Part shown: in pieces, positions 1-8,244 of the stretch
How the letters are laid out: every line of letters begins with the position of its first letter
Numbering within the stretch: the stretch's first letter is position 1
Source: an uncultured Acidimicrobiales bacterium
Lineage (GTDB): Bacteria; Actinomycetota; Acidimicrobiia; Acidimicrobiales; UBA10347
Assembly (NCBI GenBank): GCA_937991435.1
Contig: CALKPY010000119.1
Location: forward strand, 1-46,464
DNA: 46,464 bases
Direction: 5' to 3'
Notes under the pieces: generated by a model
Told to the model about the DNA's origin: nothing
The model's input: the letters and a program-made list of their open reading frames with translations, nothing else
Database searches by the model: none
Translations under genes and position numbers: made by a program

Positions 1-223
1 ACTTCTTGAAGAGCTGAAAGCCGATGTGGTTCATGTGCTCGTCAACGGGCGCATCGTCGATCAAGGCCCACCAGAGCTCGCCAATGAGATCGAGCGAACC
101 GGCTATGACCGTTGGATTGCCATGGGAGCAACCGAAGTGACAGTCGGACTTGGGGGCGCTCTTGGGTCTCTCATGACCCGCTCTGCGCCGCCTGCCGACC
201 CGTTCGCTGACCCCCTGGGCTAG
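1..223 (+). CDS. SufC-like ABC ATPase, C-terminal fragment
   Basis: The reading frame is open from base 2 and continues off the left edge; 73 residues are visible. LLEELKADVVHVLVNGRIV followed by a GPPELANEIERTGYD segment matches the end of SufC, the cytoplasmic ATPase of the SUF Fe-S scaffold, and parallels the end of the complete sufC at 2798-3544 (PDFVHVLVDGKIV, ELAHQLESDGYE). Unlike that copy it carries about 35 extra residues after GYDRW, rich in Gly, Ala and Pro. Walker motifs lie outside the window, so ATPase competence cannot be judged. It may close a sufB/sufD-type operon to the left, which is inference. An ABC ATPase of related type is the alternative. Confidence 0.75.
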   Translation, partial: LLEELKADVVHVLVNGRIVDQGPPELANEIERTGYDRWIAMGATEVTVGLGGALGSLMTRSAPPADPFADPLG

Positions 224-276
224 GCCCTCGACCAGAACAGCAATCAATATTCTGGCCAGGCTCGTGGTACTACGCT

Positions 277-576
277 GTGGCCATGGCCCGACCTTCGCTT
301 CTCGACGTCGATGCGATCGAAGCACTGATGGAGAAGCACCCATCGTGGGTCCGCCAAGGCGATGCTCTGCGCAAGTCATTCGTCTTTGCTGATTTCAGTG
401 AGGCGTTTGCCTTTATGACCCGGGTGGCCATCGTTGCCGAGATTCTCAATCACCATCCGAATTGGTCAAACGTGTGGAACACCGTCGACATCGCCATAAC
501 GACGCACGACCAAGGTGGCCTTACGGCACTTGACCGCAGCTTTATCGAGCGCGTTGAGCGCATCGCGGCAGCCTGA
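277..576 (+). CDS. Pterin-4a-carbinolamine dehydratase family protein
   Basis: This 99-residue protein is the usual length for the PCD/DCoH family, which dehydrates 4a-hydroxytetrahydropterin during pterin recycling in the cytoplasm. The family signature is clear: AEILNHHPNWSNVWNTVDI gives the E-x2-x-H-H-P-x-W motif whose histidines bind the pterin, followed by the TTHDQGGLTALD segment. The start can be GTG at 277 or ATG at 283 (GTG GCC ATG); no strong ribosome-binding site separates them. No aromatic amino acid hydroxylase is visible nearby, so the partner reaction is unknown; in bacteria lacking that hydroxylase such proteins may act in molybdopterin or folate metabolism. The decayed methyltransferase begins 10 bases after the stop. 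Confidence 0.85.
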   Translation: MAMARPSLLDVDAIEALMEKHPSWVRQGDALRKSFVFADFSEAFAFMTRVAIVAEILNHHPNWSNVWNTVDIAITTHDQGGLTALDRSFIERVERIAAA

Positions 577-586
577 CCCCCAGCAG

Positions 587-1077
587 GTGGCCGAATATCG
601 ATACGACGACATCGGCGTGGGCTACGCACTGGTTCGAGGATCCGACCCGCTCTGGCAGGCTGACATTGATGGCGCCATAGGCGAGGCACACAGCGTGTTG
701 AACGTCGGAGCAGGTACCGGCAACGATGAGCCGTCTGATCGGGTAGTCGTGGCGGTGGAGCCCTCACGAGTAATGCTGCACCAGAGAGCCGCCACCGCAG
801 CGCCTGCGATCCAGGCCGTTGCCGAACACCTGCCGTTTGCCGACGGACAGTTTGATGTGGCCATGGCGATCCTTACCGTGCATCACTGGTCTGATCCGCA
901 AACCGGTTTGGCGGAACGATTTCGATACTCGCGATTTTGAGTGACAAGGAACGTTCCGAAGGAACCCAACGTCTTCGTGACGACCTCGACAGCGGTAGGT
1001 GGATGGCCGAGCACAGCCACCTGCTCGACGAACCCAAACGTGACTTCGGCTATCGGCTCATTGTTGGCGGGGGCTGA
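587..1077 (+). pseudogene. SAM-dependent methyltransferase remnant (frameshift plus internal deletion)
   Basis: From the GTG at 587 one frame encodes a class I methyltransferase N-terminus: YDDIGVGYALVRGSDP, then the SAM-binding VLNVGAGTGN, then VVVAVEPSRVM, AEHLPFADGQFDVAMA and LTVHHWSDP. That frame ends at 938-940. A second frame, open from about 901 to the TGA at 1075-1077, carries the family's C-terminus (ISILAILSDKERSEG, RLRDDLDSGRWMAEH, DFGYRLIVGG). The centre of the protein, roughly 80-100 residues between the HHW motif and the C-terminal segment, is missing, and the two parts are out of frame. The junction lies near 905-930. This is a deletion remnant, not a functional enzyme; SAM binding might persist in the N-terminal fragment but catalysis is unlikely. 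Confidence 0.8.
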
Positions 1078-1085
1078 CCGGGTAG

Positions 1086-1547
1086 TTAGTTGTTGAGCGC
1101 CTCGACCAGGGTGTTCCAGCTAAGTGTTGCGCACTTAATGCGCACCGGAAACTTGACCACTCCCTTGAGTGCTTCGAGGTCGCCAAGTTCTACATCGGGC
1201 GGTTCGGGAAGCACCCCAGAGTCGTCGTCTTCGAGTGCGTGTTCATGTACTGACATCATGGACTTGACGGCGACGGTCAGTTCGCCGATCTCGGCGATTG
1301 TCTTGCCTTTGATCGCTGCCGACATCATCGATGCAGACGCTTGACTAATAGAACAACCCTGCCCGCCAATGGCAACATTGGTGATCGTGTCGCCTTCGAG
1401 GTCGATCCACACCTGGACCTCATCGCCACAGAGAGGGTTAAATCCCTCTGCGTGCTTGGCCGGAGGCGAAACAAGCTCGCCGCGGTTGCGAGGGCTTCGG
1501 TAGTGGTCGATGACTATTTCTTTGTACAGATCTTCAAGTCCGGCCAT
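1086..1547 (-). CDS. sufU: SUF system Fe-S/Zn sulfurtransferase scaffold SufU
   Basis: A 153-residue IscU/SufU-family protein. The three conserved cysteines are visible in NPLCGDEVQVWI (Cys40, with Asp42), GGQGCSISQASASMM (Cys65) and VRIKCATLSW (Cys139). The insertion between Cys65 and Cys139 is typical of Gram-positive SufU, which binds zinc and accepts sulfur from SufS for delivery to SufBCD. The gene starts 12 bases after the sufS stop and is the last gene of the sufC-sufS-sufU unit. No Fe-S transcription factor or sufT-like gene follows; the next DNA downstream is the methyltransferase remnant on the opposite strand. Confidence 0.95.
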   Translation of the reverse strand: MAGLEDLYKEIVIDHYRSPRNRGELVSPPAKHAEGFNPLCGDEVQVWIDLEGDTITNVAIGGQGCSISQASASMMSAAIKGKTIAEIGELTVAVKSMMSVHEHALEDDDSGVLPEPPDVELGDLEALKGVVKFPVRIKCATLSWNTLVEALNN

Positions 1548-1559
1548 AATCGGGTCCTT

Positions 1560-2801
1560 TTAGAACGAGAAGAGCTCTGACGCGTCGCTGAGAGCGTCGA
1601 CAAGCTCGTCAACATCGGATTCATCGTTGTAGATGTACAGCGAAGCTCGTGCCGTGGCGCCCACGCCCAACTGTGTCATGAAGGGCTTGGCACAGTGATG
1701 CCCAGCGCGCACGCTCACACCACGCTGATCGAGCACCTGTGATAGGTCGTGTGGGTGCACGTCTTTGTACGCAAAGGAGAACACGCCGCCTCGTTGGCTT
1801 GGCTCGGCCGGGCCGTGCACGACGACATCGTCGCCGTGACGTTCCTTGATCGTGCGCAGGAAATAGGCGGTCAGCTCAACTTCGTGACGGCGGACCTCGT
1901 GCATGTCCAACGCAGACAGATAGTCAACCGCGGCACCAAGGCCGATGATCTCCGCAATTGGGGGAGTGCCAGCCTCGAACTTGTGCGGCAACTCGGTTGT
2001 TGTGAAACCTTCGGTGGTGACATTCGCGATCATGCCACCGCCGCCCATAAACGGCGGCATTGCTTCGAGAAGCTCGCGTCGCGCCCACAGCACGCCCACG
2101 CCAGTAGGGCCACACATCTTGTGGGCGGAAAAGGCCATGAAGTCGGCGCCGATGGCGGCAACATCGGTCGGCAGGTGCGGTACCAGTTGACAAGCGTCGA
2201 GGGCTACGAGAGCCCCCGCTGCATGAGCGGCGGTAACGACACGCTCAAGGTCGGTCAATGCGCCAGTGACGTTTGACATGGCGCTCAGGGATACGAGATT
2301 TGCACCATCGAACCAGCGGTCGAGGTCGGTCAAATCGATTTGCCCGTCACCGGTGACTGGTAGAAACCTGATCTCGATGCCGCGTTCTTGAGCGAGCATG
2401 TGCCACGGCACGATGTTGGCGTGATGCTCGAGCATGCTCAGCACCACTGCGTCGCCTTTGTTCAGGTTTACTCGACCCCAGGACCCTGCGATCAGATTGA
2501 TGGCCTCGGTGGCATTTTTGGTGAACACGACTTCGGCCGAGTCGGTTGCGCCGATGAATTTCGCAACCTTGGAACGAGCGCCTTCCATGCGACGCGATGC
2601 GAGATCGCTCAGAAAGTACGCGCCACGGTGCACATTGGCATTGGCCGACTCATAGAAGTCGGTCATGGCATCGAGCACGGCTCGTGGCTTCTGTGATGTG
2701 CCAGATGAGTCGAGATAGACGAGTCGCCGATCGTTGATCGGCTCGTCGAAAATGGGAAAGTCTGAGCGAACAGCAGCGACGTCGAATGGTTCGCTACTCA
2801 A
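1560..2801 (-). CDS. sufS: Cysteine desulfurase SufS
   Basis: A 413-residue fold-type I PLP enzyme that strips sulfur from L-cysteine for Fe-S cluster assembly. The Schiff-base lysine lies in FSAHKMCGPTGVGVLWA, with upstream PLP-site segments FTKNATEAINLIA and EHHANIVPW. The catalytic cysteine is Cys370 in RAGHHCAKPFM, in the SufS (group II) context with no long flexible loop, which agrees with a need for SufU as sulfur acceptor. The start codon overlaps the sufC stop (ATGA at 2798-2801), suggesting translational coupling, and sufU follows after 12 bases. Length and all motifs are normal. Confidence 0.96.
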   Translation of the reverse strand: MSSEPFDVAAVRSDFPIFDEPINDRRLVYLDSSGTSQKPRAVLDAMTDFYESANANVHRGAYFLSDLASRRMEGARSKVAKFIGATDSAEVVFTKNATEAINLIAGSWGRVNLNKGDAVVLSMLEHHANIVPWHMLAQERGIEIRFLPVTGDGQIDLTDLDRWFDGANLVSLSAMSNVTGALTDLERVVTAAHAAGALVALDACQLVPHLPTDVAAIGADFMAFSAHKMCGPTGVGVLWARRELLEAMPPFMGGGGMIANVTTEGFTTTELPHKFEAGTPPIAEIIGLGAAVDYLSALDMHEVRRHEVELTAYFLRTIKERHGDDVVVHGPAEPSQRGGVFSFAYKDVHPHDLSQVLDQRGVSVRAGHHCAKPFMTQLGVGATARASLYIYNDESDVDELVDALSDASELFSF

Positions 2802-3544
2802 CGGAAGACCTCATACCCGTCAGATTCCAGCTGGTGAGCGAGTTCCATGCCGCCGCTTGCGACGATTTTGCCGTCAACGAGCACATGCACGAAATCTGGT
2901 TCCAGCAGATCGAGGAGACGCCGATAGTGGGTAATCGCCACGACGCCCATATCGGGGCGCTCTTCGCGCACGAGCCGAACCCCGTTGGCCACAATTTTCA
3001 ACGCGTCGATATCAAGACCCGAATCGGTCTCGTCGAGCACAGCCAGGTCGGGTTCGAGCATCGCCATTTGGAGTACCTCGGCCCGTTTCTTCTCGCCACC
3101 GCTGAATCCCTCGTTGAGGAAACGCTCGGCGAAACGGGCATCCATTTCGAGTTTTTGCATCCAGTCCATGATGCGGCGACGTGTCTCGAGTACCGACTGA
3201 TCTTCGCCGCGGCGAGCAGACACAGCCTGCTGCAGGAAGTTGTTGACCGTGACTCCGGGAATTTCTTGCGGGTACTGGAACGCCAGGAACATGCCGACCT
3301 TGGCCCGCACATCGGCTTCCCAGTCGGTCACATCGTCGCCGTTCAGAAGCACCGCTCCACTGGTTACCTCATACTCGGGATTGCCGAGCAGCGAATTGGC
3401 GAGCGTTGATTTGCCGGACCCGTTGGGGCCCATGATCGCATGCACCTCGCCAATACCGACCTGCAGATTGATGCCGTGCAGAATCGGCGTTCCCTCGGCT
3501 TGTACATGCAGATCGCGGATCTCGAACAGAGCGGAGTCGGTCAC
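2798..3544 (-). CDS. sufC: Fe-S cluster assembly ATPase SufC
   Basis: A 248-residue ABC ATPase, normal length for SufC, which works with SufB and SufD to build Fe-S clusters on the cytoplasmic scaffold. The Walker A motif is GPNGSGKST (about residue 40), the Q-loop region contains AFQYPQEIPGV, the signature is FSGGEKKRAEVLQMA and Walker B is LAVLDETDSGLDIDAL, all hallmarks of SufC rather than a transporter. It is first in the minus-strand unit sufC-sufS-sufU. sufB and sufD are not between or beside these genes, so they must lie elsewhere, perhaps left of the window with the second SufC-like gene at 1-223. The 3545-3616 region upstream must hold its promoter; no clear -35/-10 was identified. 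Confidence 0.95.
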   Translation of the reverse strand: MTDSALFEIRDLHVQAEGTPILHGINLQVGIGEVHAIMGPNGSGKSTLANSLLGNPEYEVTSGAVLLNGDDVTDWEADVRAKVGMFLAFQYPQEIPGVTVNNFLQQAVSARRGEDQSVLETRRRIMDWMQKLEMDARFAERFLNEGFSGGEKKRAEVLQMAMLEPDLAVLDETDSGLDIDALKIVANGVRLVREERPDMGVVAITHYRRLLDLLEPDFVHVLVDGKIVASGGMELAHQLESDGYEVFR

Positions 3545-3616
3545 GCTGCGATTCTACGAGCGCCCCACGTAGAGCGGTCCCGCATCGTCAACGTTTCGCG
3601 ACACCGAAAAAACAAC

Positions 3617-3648
3617 AACCCCCGTCGATCATTGGGTCGACGGGGGTT
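3617..3648 (-). terminator. Rho-independent terminator of the acyl-CoA dehydrogenase gene
   Basis: A perfect 12-bp stem (AACCCCCGTCGA at 3617-3628 paired with TCGACGGGGGTT at 3637-3648) closes an 8-base loop. Read on the minus strand it is followed by GTTGTTTTTT, a good U-tract. It lies 26 bases past the stop of the gene at 3675-5018 and separates that gene from sufC. Confidence 0.9.
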
Positions 3649-3674
3649 ATTGGGCAAAACAAGTGCGCCTGGAG

Positions 3675-5018
3675 TCAGTCGGGCATGGGGATTCGTTCGA
3701 TGTGCAGTGGGTTGTCATAGTCGACCATGCCGGTTTCAAGACCGGCGAGCGGCTGCGCCTGGTATCGAGCCACCTCGGCGCGACCGACCACCATGTGGTG
3801 CACCTCGTCTGGGCCATCGGCAAGGCGCAGCGTGCGCTGTGAGTGGTACAGGTCTGGCAAGACAGTCCACTGGCTGACACCCGTGGCGCCGTGCATTTGA
3901 ATGGCGTTGTCGATGATCTGGCAGACACGTTCTGGCACGAGAGCCTTGACAGCACTGACCCAGACACGAGCTTCGCGATTGCCGAGGACATCCATGGCCC
4001 GTGCGGCTCGAAGCACCATCAAGCGCATTGATTCGATCTCAATGCGCATGCGCGATGCGAGCTCGATGTTCTTGCCGAGGTTGATCAGCGGCTTACCGAA
4101 TGCGGTCTTTGACAGGCCGCGCTCACAGAACAGTTGCAGCGCCTTGTCAGCTGCGCCAATTGAACGCATGCAGTGATGAATGCGACCAGGGCCGAGACGC
4201 AGCTGGCTGATCTCGAATCCGCGACCTTCGCCAAGAAGCATGTTCGACGCGGGAACCCGAACGTCATTGAACTTGATGTGCATATGGCCGTGCGGCGAAT
4301 CGTCGTTGCCAAATACGTTCATGGGGCCGAGGATGTCGAGACCCTCGGCTTCGGTCGGCACCAGAATCTGCGACTGCTGCAGATGAGGTGCGGCGTCGGG
4401 GTTGGTGCGAACCATCGTGATCATGATTTTGCAACGAGGGTCACCAGCGCCAGAGATGTAGTACTTCTCGCCGTTGATCACCCATTCGTCACCGTCGAGA
4501 ACTGCTTCGGTGGCAACGTTTTTGGCATCTGACGACGCGTAGTGCGGTTCAGTCATGGCGAACGCAGACCGGATTTTGCCTTCGAGCAGCGGCTCAAGCC
4601 ATTGCTTCTTCTGTTCGGGGGTGCCTACGCGTTCGAGGACTTCCATGTTGCCCGTGTCGGGCGCTGCGCAGTTCAGTACCTGCTGAGCGAGGCTGTTCTT
4701 GCCGAGCTCGTTGGCGATGTAGGCGTAGTCGAGGTTCGAGAGTCCTTCGCCTGTCTCTGCGTCGGGCAGGAAGAAGTTCCAGAGCCCCTGAGCGCGAGCC
4801 TTGGCCTTCGCATCATCGAGCAGCTCCAGCTGCCCCTCGCCCCAAGACCATGGATCGGTGCGATTCGCCCCGAGTGCATGGAACTCTGCGGTGATCGGGT
4901 CGACCTCTGCAGCAATGAACTTGACGACCTTTTCGAGTAGCGGCCGAGCGCCGTCCGACATGGAAAGGTCGTACATTTGTCCACCGAAGTCGTCGGTGTT
5001 GAGCGGGTTCGCGGGCAT
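3675..5018 (-). CDS. Acyl-CoA dehydrogenase, ACAD10/11-like
   Basis: A 447-residue flavoprotein of the acyl-CoA dehydrogenase family, which oxidises acyl-CoA thioesters to enoyl-CoA and passes electrons to ETF. Visible motifs are FAMTEPHYASSDA (FAD and substrate site), WVINGEKYYISGAGDPRC, LGPGRIHHCMRSIGAA, and the C-terminal IQMHGATGVSQ followed by LRLADGPDEVHH, typical of the ACAD10/11 branch. The ATG at 5018 is preferred over an in-frame ATG at 5060 because GGAGGG sits about 8 bases upstream. A strong terminator follows. Substrate cannot be told from sequence; ACAD10/11 members act on long, branched or 4-hydroxy acyl chains. The VOC-family gene diverges about 180 bases upstream. Confidence 0.92.
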   Translation of the reverse strand: MPANPLNTDDFGGQMYDLSMSDGARPLLEKVVKFIAAEVDPITAEFHALGANRTDPWSWGEGQLELLDDAKAKARAQGLWNFFLPDAETGEGLSNLDYAYIANELGKNSLAQQVLNCAAPDTGNMEVLERVGTPEQKKQWLEPLLEGKIRSAFAMTEPHYASSDAKNVATEAVLDGDEWVINGEKYYISGAGDPRCKIMITMVRTNPDAAPHLQQSQILVPTEAEGLDILGPMNVFGNDDSPHGHMHIKFNDVRVPASNMLLGEGRGFEISQLRLGPGRIHHCMRSIGAADKALQLFCERGLSKTAFGKPLINLGKNIELASRMRIEIESMRLMVLRAARAMDVLGNREARVWVSAVKALVPERVCQIIDNAIQMHGATGVSQWTVLPDLYHSQRTLRLADGPDEVHHMVVGRAEVARYQAQPLAGLETGMVDYDNPLHIERIPMPD

Positions 5019-5198
5019 TCGGGTTTCCCTCCAGAGAAGATCGATCGCAGCTTTGATCATGCCCGAAAGAACACCGCCGCGGGTAACGGGCCACAGCCGA
5101 GTTTCGGTTGGCGGTGCATTTTGGGCGGGCTACGTCGTGGTCGGCCGCCGAAATCGGCACGCGAACGGCGAGTGCCACCCACTAACGTTTTGGCGGTG

Positions 5199-5639
5199 AT
5201 GCAGCCTCGATTAACGATCGTGACCCTTGGTGTCGACAGCCTCAGGCGAGCGAAGCGGTTCTACCTTGACGGCCTTGGATGGCCCGAAGTCGACCAAGAA
5301 TCTGACGGCATTGTCTTTATTCAGATGAACGCGATGGTGCTGGCCCTCTATCCGCATCATGGGCTCGCCGAAGACATCGGCATTGAATCCCCTGAACATC
5401 TTCCCGGTTCCAATGACGGCTACACCGGCGTGACACTGGCCTACAACACGGCGACGAAGGAGGAAACCGATCAGGTGCTCGCAACCGCGGTCGACGCGGG
5501 AGCGACGCTGGTCAAAGCTGCTGAAGAAGTGTTCTGGGGCGGGTACTCAGGCTACTTCAGTGACCCAGACGGCCACCTGTGGGAAGTTGCGTTTAACCCG
5601 TTCACTCTGCCTGACGACGACGGATCATTCTGGATGTAG
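5199..5639 (+). CDS. VOC superfamily (glyoxalase/bleomycin resistance-like) protein
   Basis: The 146-residue product begins MQPRLTIVTLGVDSLRRAKR, the first beta-alpha unit of a vicinal-oxygen-chelate domain, followed by FYLDGLGW. The second module ends with GYSGYFSDPDGHLWEVAFNP, the diagnostic C-terminal VOC motif that contributes a metal-binding Glu. Such proteins are metal-dependent lyases, dioxygenases, epimerases or antibiotic-binding proteins; the actual substrate is not evident. ATG 5199 is chosen because homology begins there, although the frame is open upstream. It diverges from the acyl-CoA dehydrogenase gene and converges on the MBL hydrolase gene, 23 bases away. Confidence 0.85.
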   Translation: MQPRLTIVTLGVDSLRRAKRFYLDGLGWPEVDQESDGIVFIQMNAMVLALYPHHGLAEDIGIESPEHLPGSNDGYTGVTLAYNTATKEETDQVLATAVDAGATLVKAAEEVFWGGYSGYFSDPDGHLWEVAFNPFTLPDDDGSFWM

Positions 5640-5662
5640 CCAGTTCGCTCGGCGGCCGTGCG

Positions 5663-6361
5663 TTACCAGCCGCGATCGGCCCACTCTTGCAAGCTTGGAC
5701 TCTCCGCCCCAATCGTGGTGTCGTTGCCGTGTCCGGGCATGACAATCGTTTCTGGGGCGAACGGCGTAAACATGCGCTCATCAAGCGTCTTGATAATGGT
5801 CGGAAAGTCGCCACCGAGTTTGGTGGTGCCGGGGCCACCCGGAAACAGCGTGTCGCCGCTGAATAAGACGGGCGAGCCGACAAGCTCAAAAGATACCGAT
5901 CCTGGCGTGTGGCCGGGGGTTTTCACCGACCGCAACCGTAGACGGCCGATTTCGAAGACCTGCTCGTCGTCGATCAACTGGTCGTAGGCAGGAAGAAGGC
6001 CAGCGTCTTCTTCGGTCACATGCACGCTGTATCCAGCGTTTCGCATTTCGACGACCGCACCGATGTGGTCGTCATGCCCGTGGGTTTCAACGATCTCGCG
6101 CACGCCGAGGGTCGTTGCCAGCTCGAGCAGCCGTTCATGTTCGTTCGCAGCATCGATCAACACCGCGTCACCTGTGTCGCGGCAACGCACTACGAAAACG
6201 TTGTTCTCAAGGTCGCCCACGATCACGCGGTGAATCTCAGCTTGCGTATCGCGATAGTGCAGTGTTGGACCCGCATCTTTGAGGGGGTTGACGCCAATAG
6301 TGGCCGTACCGCAATAGTGATCGATGGCTGCGTGCGCGGTGTGCGTTTCGTGTTCGGTCAT
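5663..6361 (-). CDS. MBL-fold metallo-hydrolase (glyoxalase II-like)
   Basis: A 232-residue metallo-beta-lactamase-fold protein. The metal-binding HxHxDH signature is ETHGHDDHIGAV, and further ligands are in TPGHTPGSVSF, LFSGDTLFPGG and VMPGHGNDTTIG. Overall architecture is that of small cytoplasmic hydroxyacylglutathione or hydroxyacyl-thiol hydrolases that bind two metal ions. The neighbouring VOC gene hints at a glyoxalase-type detoxification pair, but they are convergent, not co-transcribed, so this is only suggestive. Nothing is truncated. Substrate is unknown. Confidence 0.88.
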   Translation of the reverse strand: MTEHETHTAHAAIDHYCGTATIGVNPLKDAGPTLHYRDTQAEIHRVIVGDLENNVFVVRCRDTGDAVLIDAANEHERLLELATTLGVREIVETHGHDDHIGAVVEMRNAGYSVHVTEEDAGLLPAYDQLIDDEQVFEIGRLRLRSVKTPGHTPGSVSFELVGSPVLFSGDTLFPGGPGTTKLGGDFPTIIKTLDERMFTPFAPETIVMPGHGNDTTIGAESPSLQEWADRGW

Positions 6362-6607
6362 GCCATCAGCCTGTCACCAATTCGCCGAATTGCCGACTTT
6401 GGGGTGATCTGCGGGAGGCGAAGAGGTCCGACTCGTGCCGTTCGATCGGGCAGAAAGTGTCGAGAACTATGCGAACGGTGATCTGGTCGGCTAGACAGGG
6501 GCGGTTGCGAGACGGGGTGATGAGCCGCTATCGCACCAACATGTATGCCGCACGCCAGTCGCGGCCCGTATTTCAGCACCGCCACACGCTGGCATGGAGA
6601 GGGAACT

Positions 6608-7723
6608 GTGAACTTCGCCTTTACTGAAGAGCAAGATCAGCTTCGCGAATTCGTTCGCTCATTTCTCGGGGACAAGTCCTCAGAGGAAGAGGTTCGACGC
6701 TTGATGGAAACCGACGACGGTTTCGATCCTGCTGTGTGGTCGCAAATGGCTGAACAGCTCGGCTTGCAATCGCTCATCATCCCCGAGGCCCACGGCGGTC
6801 AGGGATTCGGCTATGTCGAGTTGATCATCGTGCTCGAAGAGATGGGACGCTCTCTGTTGTGCGCCCCGTTCTTCTCGTCAGTCGTGCTGGCCGCGAACAC
6901 GCTCATTTACAGCGGAGACGAAGCAGCCCAGGCGGCGCATCTTCCCGGAATCGCCAGCGGTGAAACAATTGCGACGTTGGCTCTCGCTGAAGAAAGCGGC
7001 AAGTGGAACGCTGACGGCATTGCCATGGCGGCTTCTGGCTCCGGTGAGAGCTGGACCCTCAGCGGCACCAAAATGTATGTACTAGACGGGCACACGGCGA
7101 ACCTGATTCTCGTCGCCGCCCGCAGCGCCGCCGGAGTGAGCATCTTCAGCGTCGATGCCGAGGCTGCCGGCCTTACCCGCGAGGCGTTGTCCACCATGGA
7201 CCAAACGCGCAAGCAAGCTCGCCTGACCTTTGACAACACACCAGCGACTCTCATAGGGGCCGATGGTGGCGGCTGGGATGTTCTGGAACGTGTTCTCGAC
7301 CTCGCTGCAGTTGGCCTCGCCGCCGAACAGGTCGGCGGCGCTCAGATGTGTCTCGACATGGCCGTCGAATACGCCAAGGTCCGCGTGCAGTTCGGTCGCC
7401 CAATCGGCAGCTTCCAGGCGATCAAGCACAAGTGCGCCGACATGCTTCTTGAAGTTGAGTCAGCGAAGTCGGCGGCGTATTACGCTGGCTGGGCAGCCAG
7501 CGAGATGAACGACGAATTGCCATCGGTGGCCAGTCTGGCCAAGGCCTATTGCAGCGAGGCGTACTTCCACGCTGCGGCTGAGAATATTCAGATCCACGGT
7601 GGCATTGGGTTCACCTGGGAACACCCAGCGCACCTGTACTTCAAGCGTGCCAAAAGCAGCGAACTGCTCTTCGGCGATCCGACCTACCACCGTGAGCTGT
7701 TAGCACAGCGCATCGGAATCTGA
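6608..7723 (+). CDS. Acyl-CoA dehydrogenase family protein
   Basis: A 371-residue acyl-CoA dehydrogenase. It begins with the typical MNFAFTEEQDQLREFVRSFL, continues with LIIPEAHGGQGFGYVE, LALAEESGKW (a variant of the usual A-x-T-E site), VGLAAEQVGGAQMCLD, VQFGRPIGSFQAIKH and IHGGIGFTWEHPAHLYFKRA. It resembles the shorter FadE-like subunits that in actinobacteria often act on steroid or cyclic substrates, sometimes as heteromers; no partner subunit is adjacent, so that is only a possibility. The GTG at 6608 is preferred because GAGAGGGA lies just upstream and homology starts there. The next gene follows after 20 bases. Confidence 0.92.
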   Translation: MNFAFTEEQDQLREFVRSFLGDKSSEEEVRRLMETDDGFDPAVWSQMAEQLGLQSLIIPEAHGGQGFGYVELIIVLEEMGRSLLCAPFFSSVVLAANTLIYSGDEAAQAAHLPGIASGETIATLALAEESGKWNADGIAMAASGSGESWTLSGTKMYVLDGHTANLILVAARSAAGVSIFSVDAEAAGLTREALSTMDQTRKQARLTFDNTPATLIGADGGGWDVLERVLDLAAVGLAAEQVGGAQMCLDMAVEYAKVRVQFGRPIGSFQAIKHKCADMLLEVESAKSAAYYAGWAASEMNDELPSVASLAKAYCSEAYFHAAAENIQIHGGIGFTWEHPAHLYFKRAKSSELLFGDPTYHRELLAQRIGI

Positions 7724-7743
7724 TCGACGACGTCTGAGGCGCC

Positions 7744-8199
7744 ATGGCGCTGTACATCACGCTCGCCGCCTTCATTGTTGCTGCCTGCGCAGGGACCTGT
7801 TGGTGGTGGGTGACCACCCATCTGAGTGCCACTGAACGCACGGCGGTCTATGACATCGAAGAGGCCGCTGATTTCGTCGCGTCCCAGTTGCCTGACGAAG
7901 TCAACCAGCGCCTCGACCGCGATCAGGTTGTCTGGATCCTCGGGTTACACCTTGCCTTCTTGCGGCGAGCGGGCATGGCCACCTACGGCGGCGTCGACGA
8001 AGTCGCAATGCAGGCCGCACAAGGTGACGCGACCGTGATTGCCGATGAAGACGAGAGCCTTGACTGGGTTCTTGCGCGCATGCACGCCGCCGGCGATCAG
8101 ACCGATCCCGTCGACGTAACCGTCGTGTTGGATCTGTCAAATAGCTACCTCGACCGCATTGGTGCGTTGGGCCCTTCGGTGCAGCTGGGTAACACCTGA
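7744..8199 (+). CDS. Conserved hypothetical, N-terminally membrane anchored
   Basis: This 151-residue protein is not recognised. An N-terminal hydrophobic segment (residues 3-25, ITLAAFIVAACAGTCWWWV) would anchor it in the membrane. The remainder is soluble and acidic, with SATERTAVYDIEEAADFVASQLP and RDQVVWILGLHLAFLRRAG pointing to a small helical domain. It lies 20 bases after an acyl-CoA dehydrogenase gene on the same strand and could be co-transcribed with it. Codon use looks like the neighbours. No catalytic motif is apparent. Confidence 0.65.
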   Translation: MALYITLAAFIVAACAGTCWWWVTTHLSATERTAVYDIEEAADFVASQLPDEVNQRLDRDQVVWILGLHLAFLRRAGMATYGGVDEVAMQAAQGDATVIADEDESLDWVLARMHAAGDQTDPVDVTVVLDLSNSYLDRIGALGPSVQLGNT

Positions 8200-8244
8200 T
8201 CCGAAAATAGCAAGCGCCGCCGGTCTCGATGTGCTCTACTGGTC

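Noticed and set aside
4977..5198. N-terminal extension of the VOC protein
   Set aside because: Homology begins at the ATG at 5199 and the extension overlaps the divergent acyl-CoA dehydrogenase start region.
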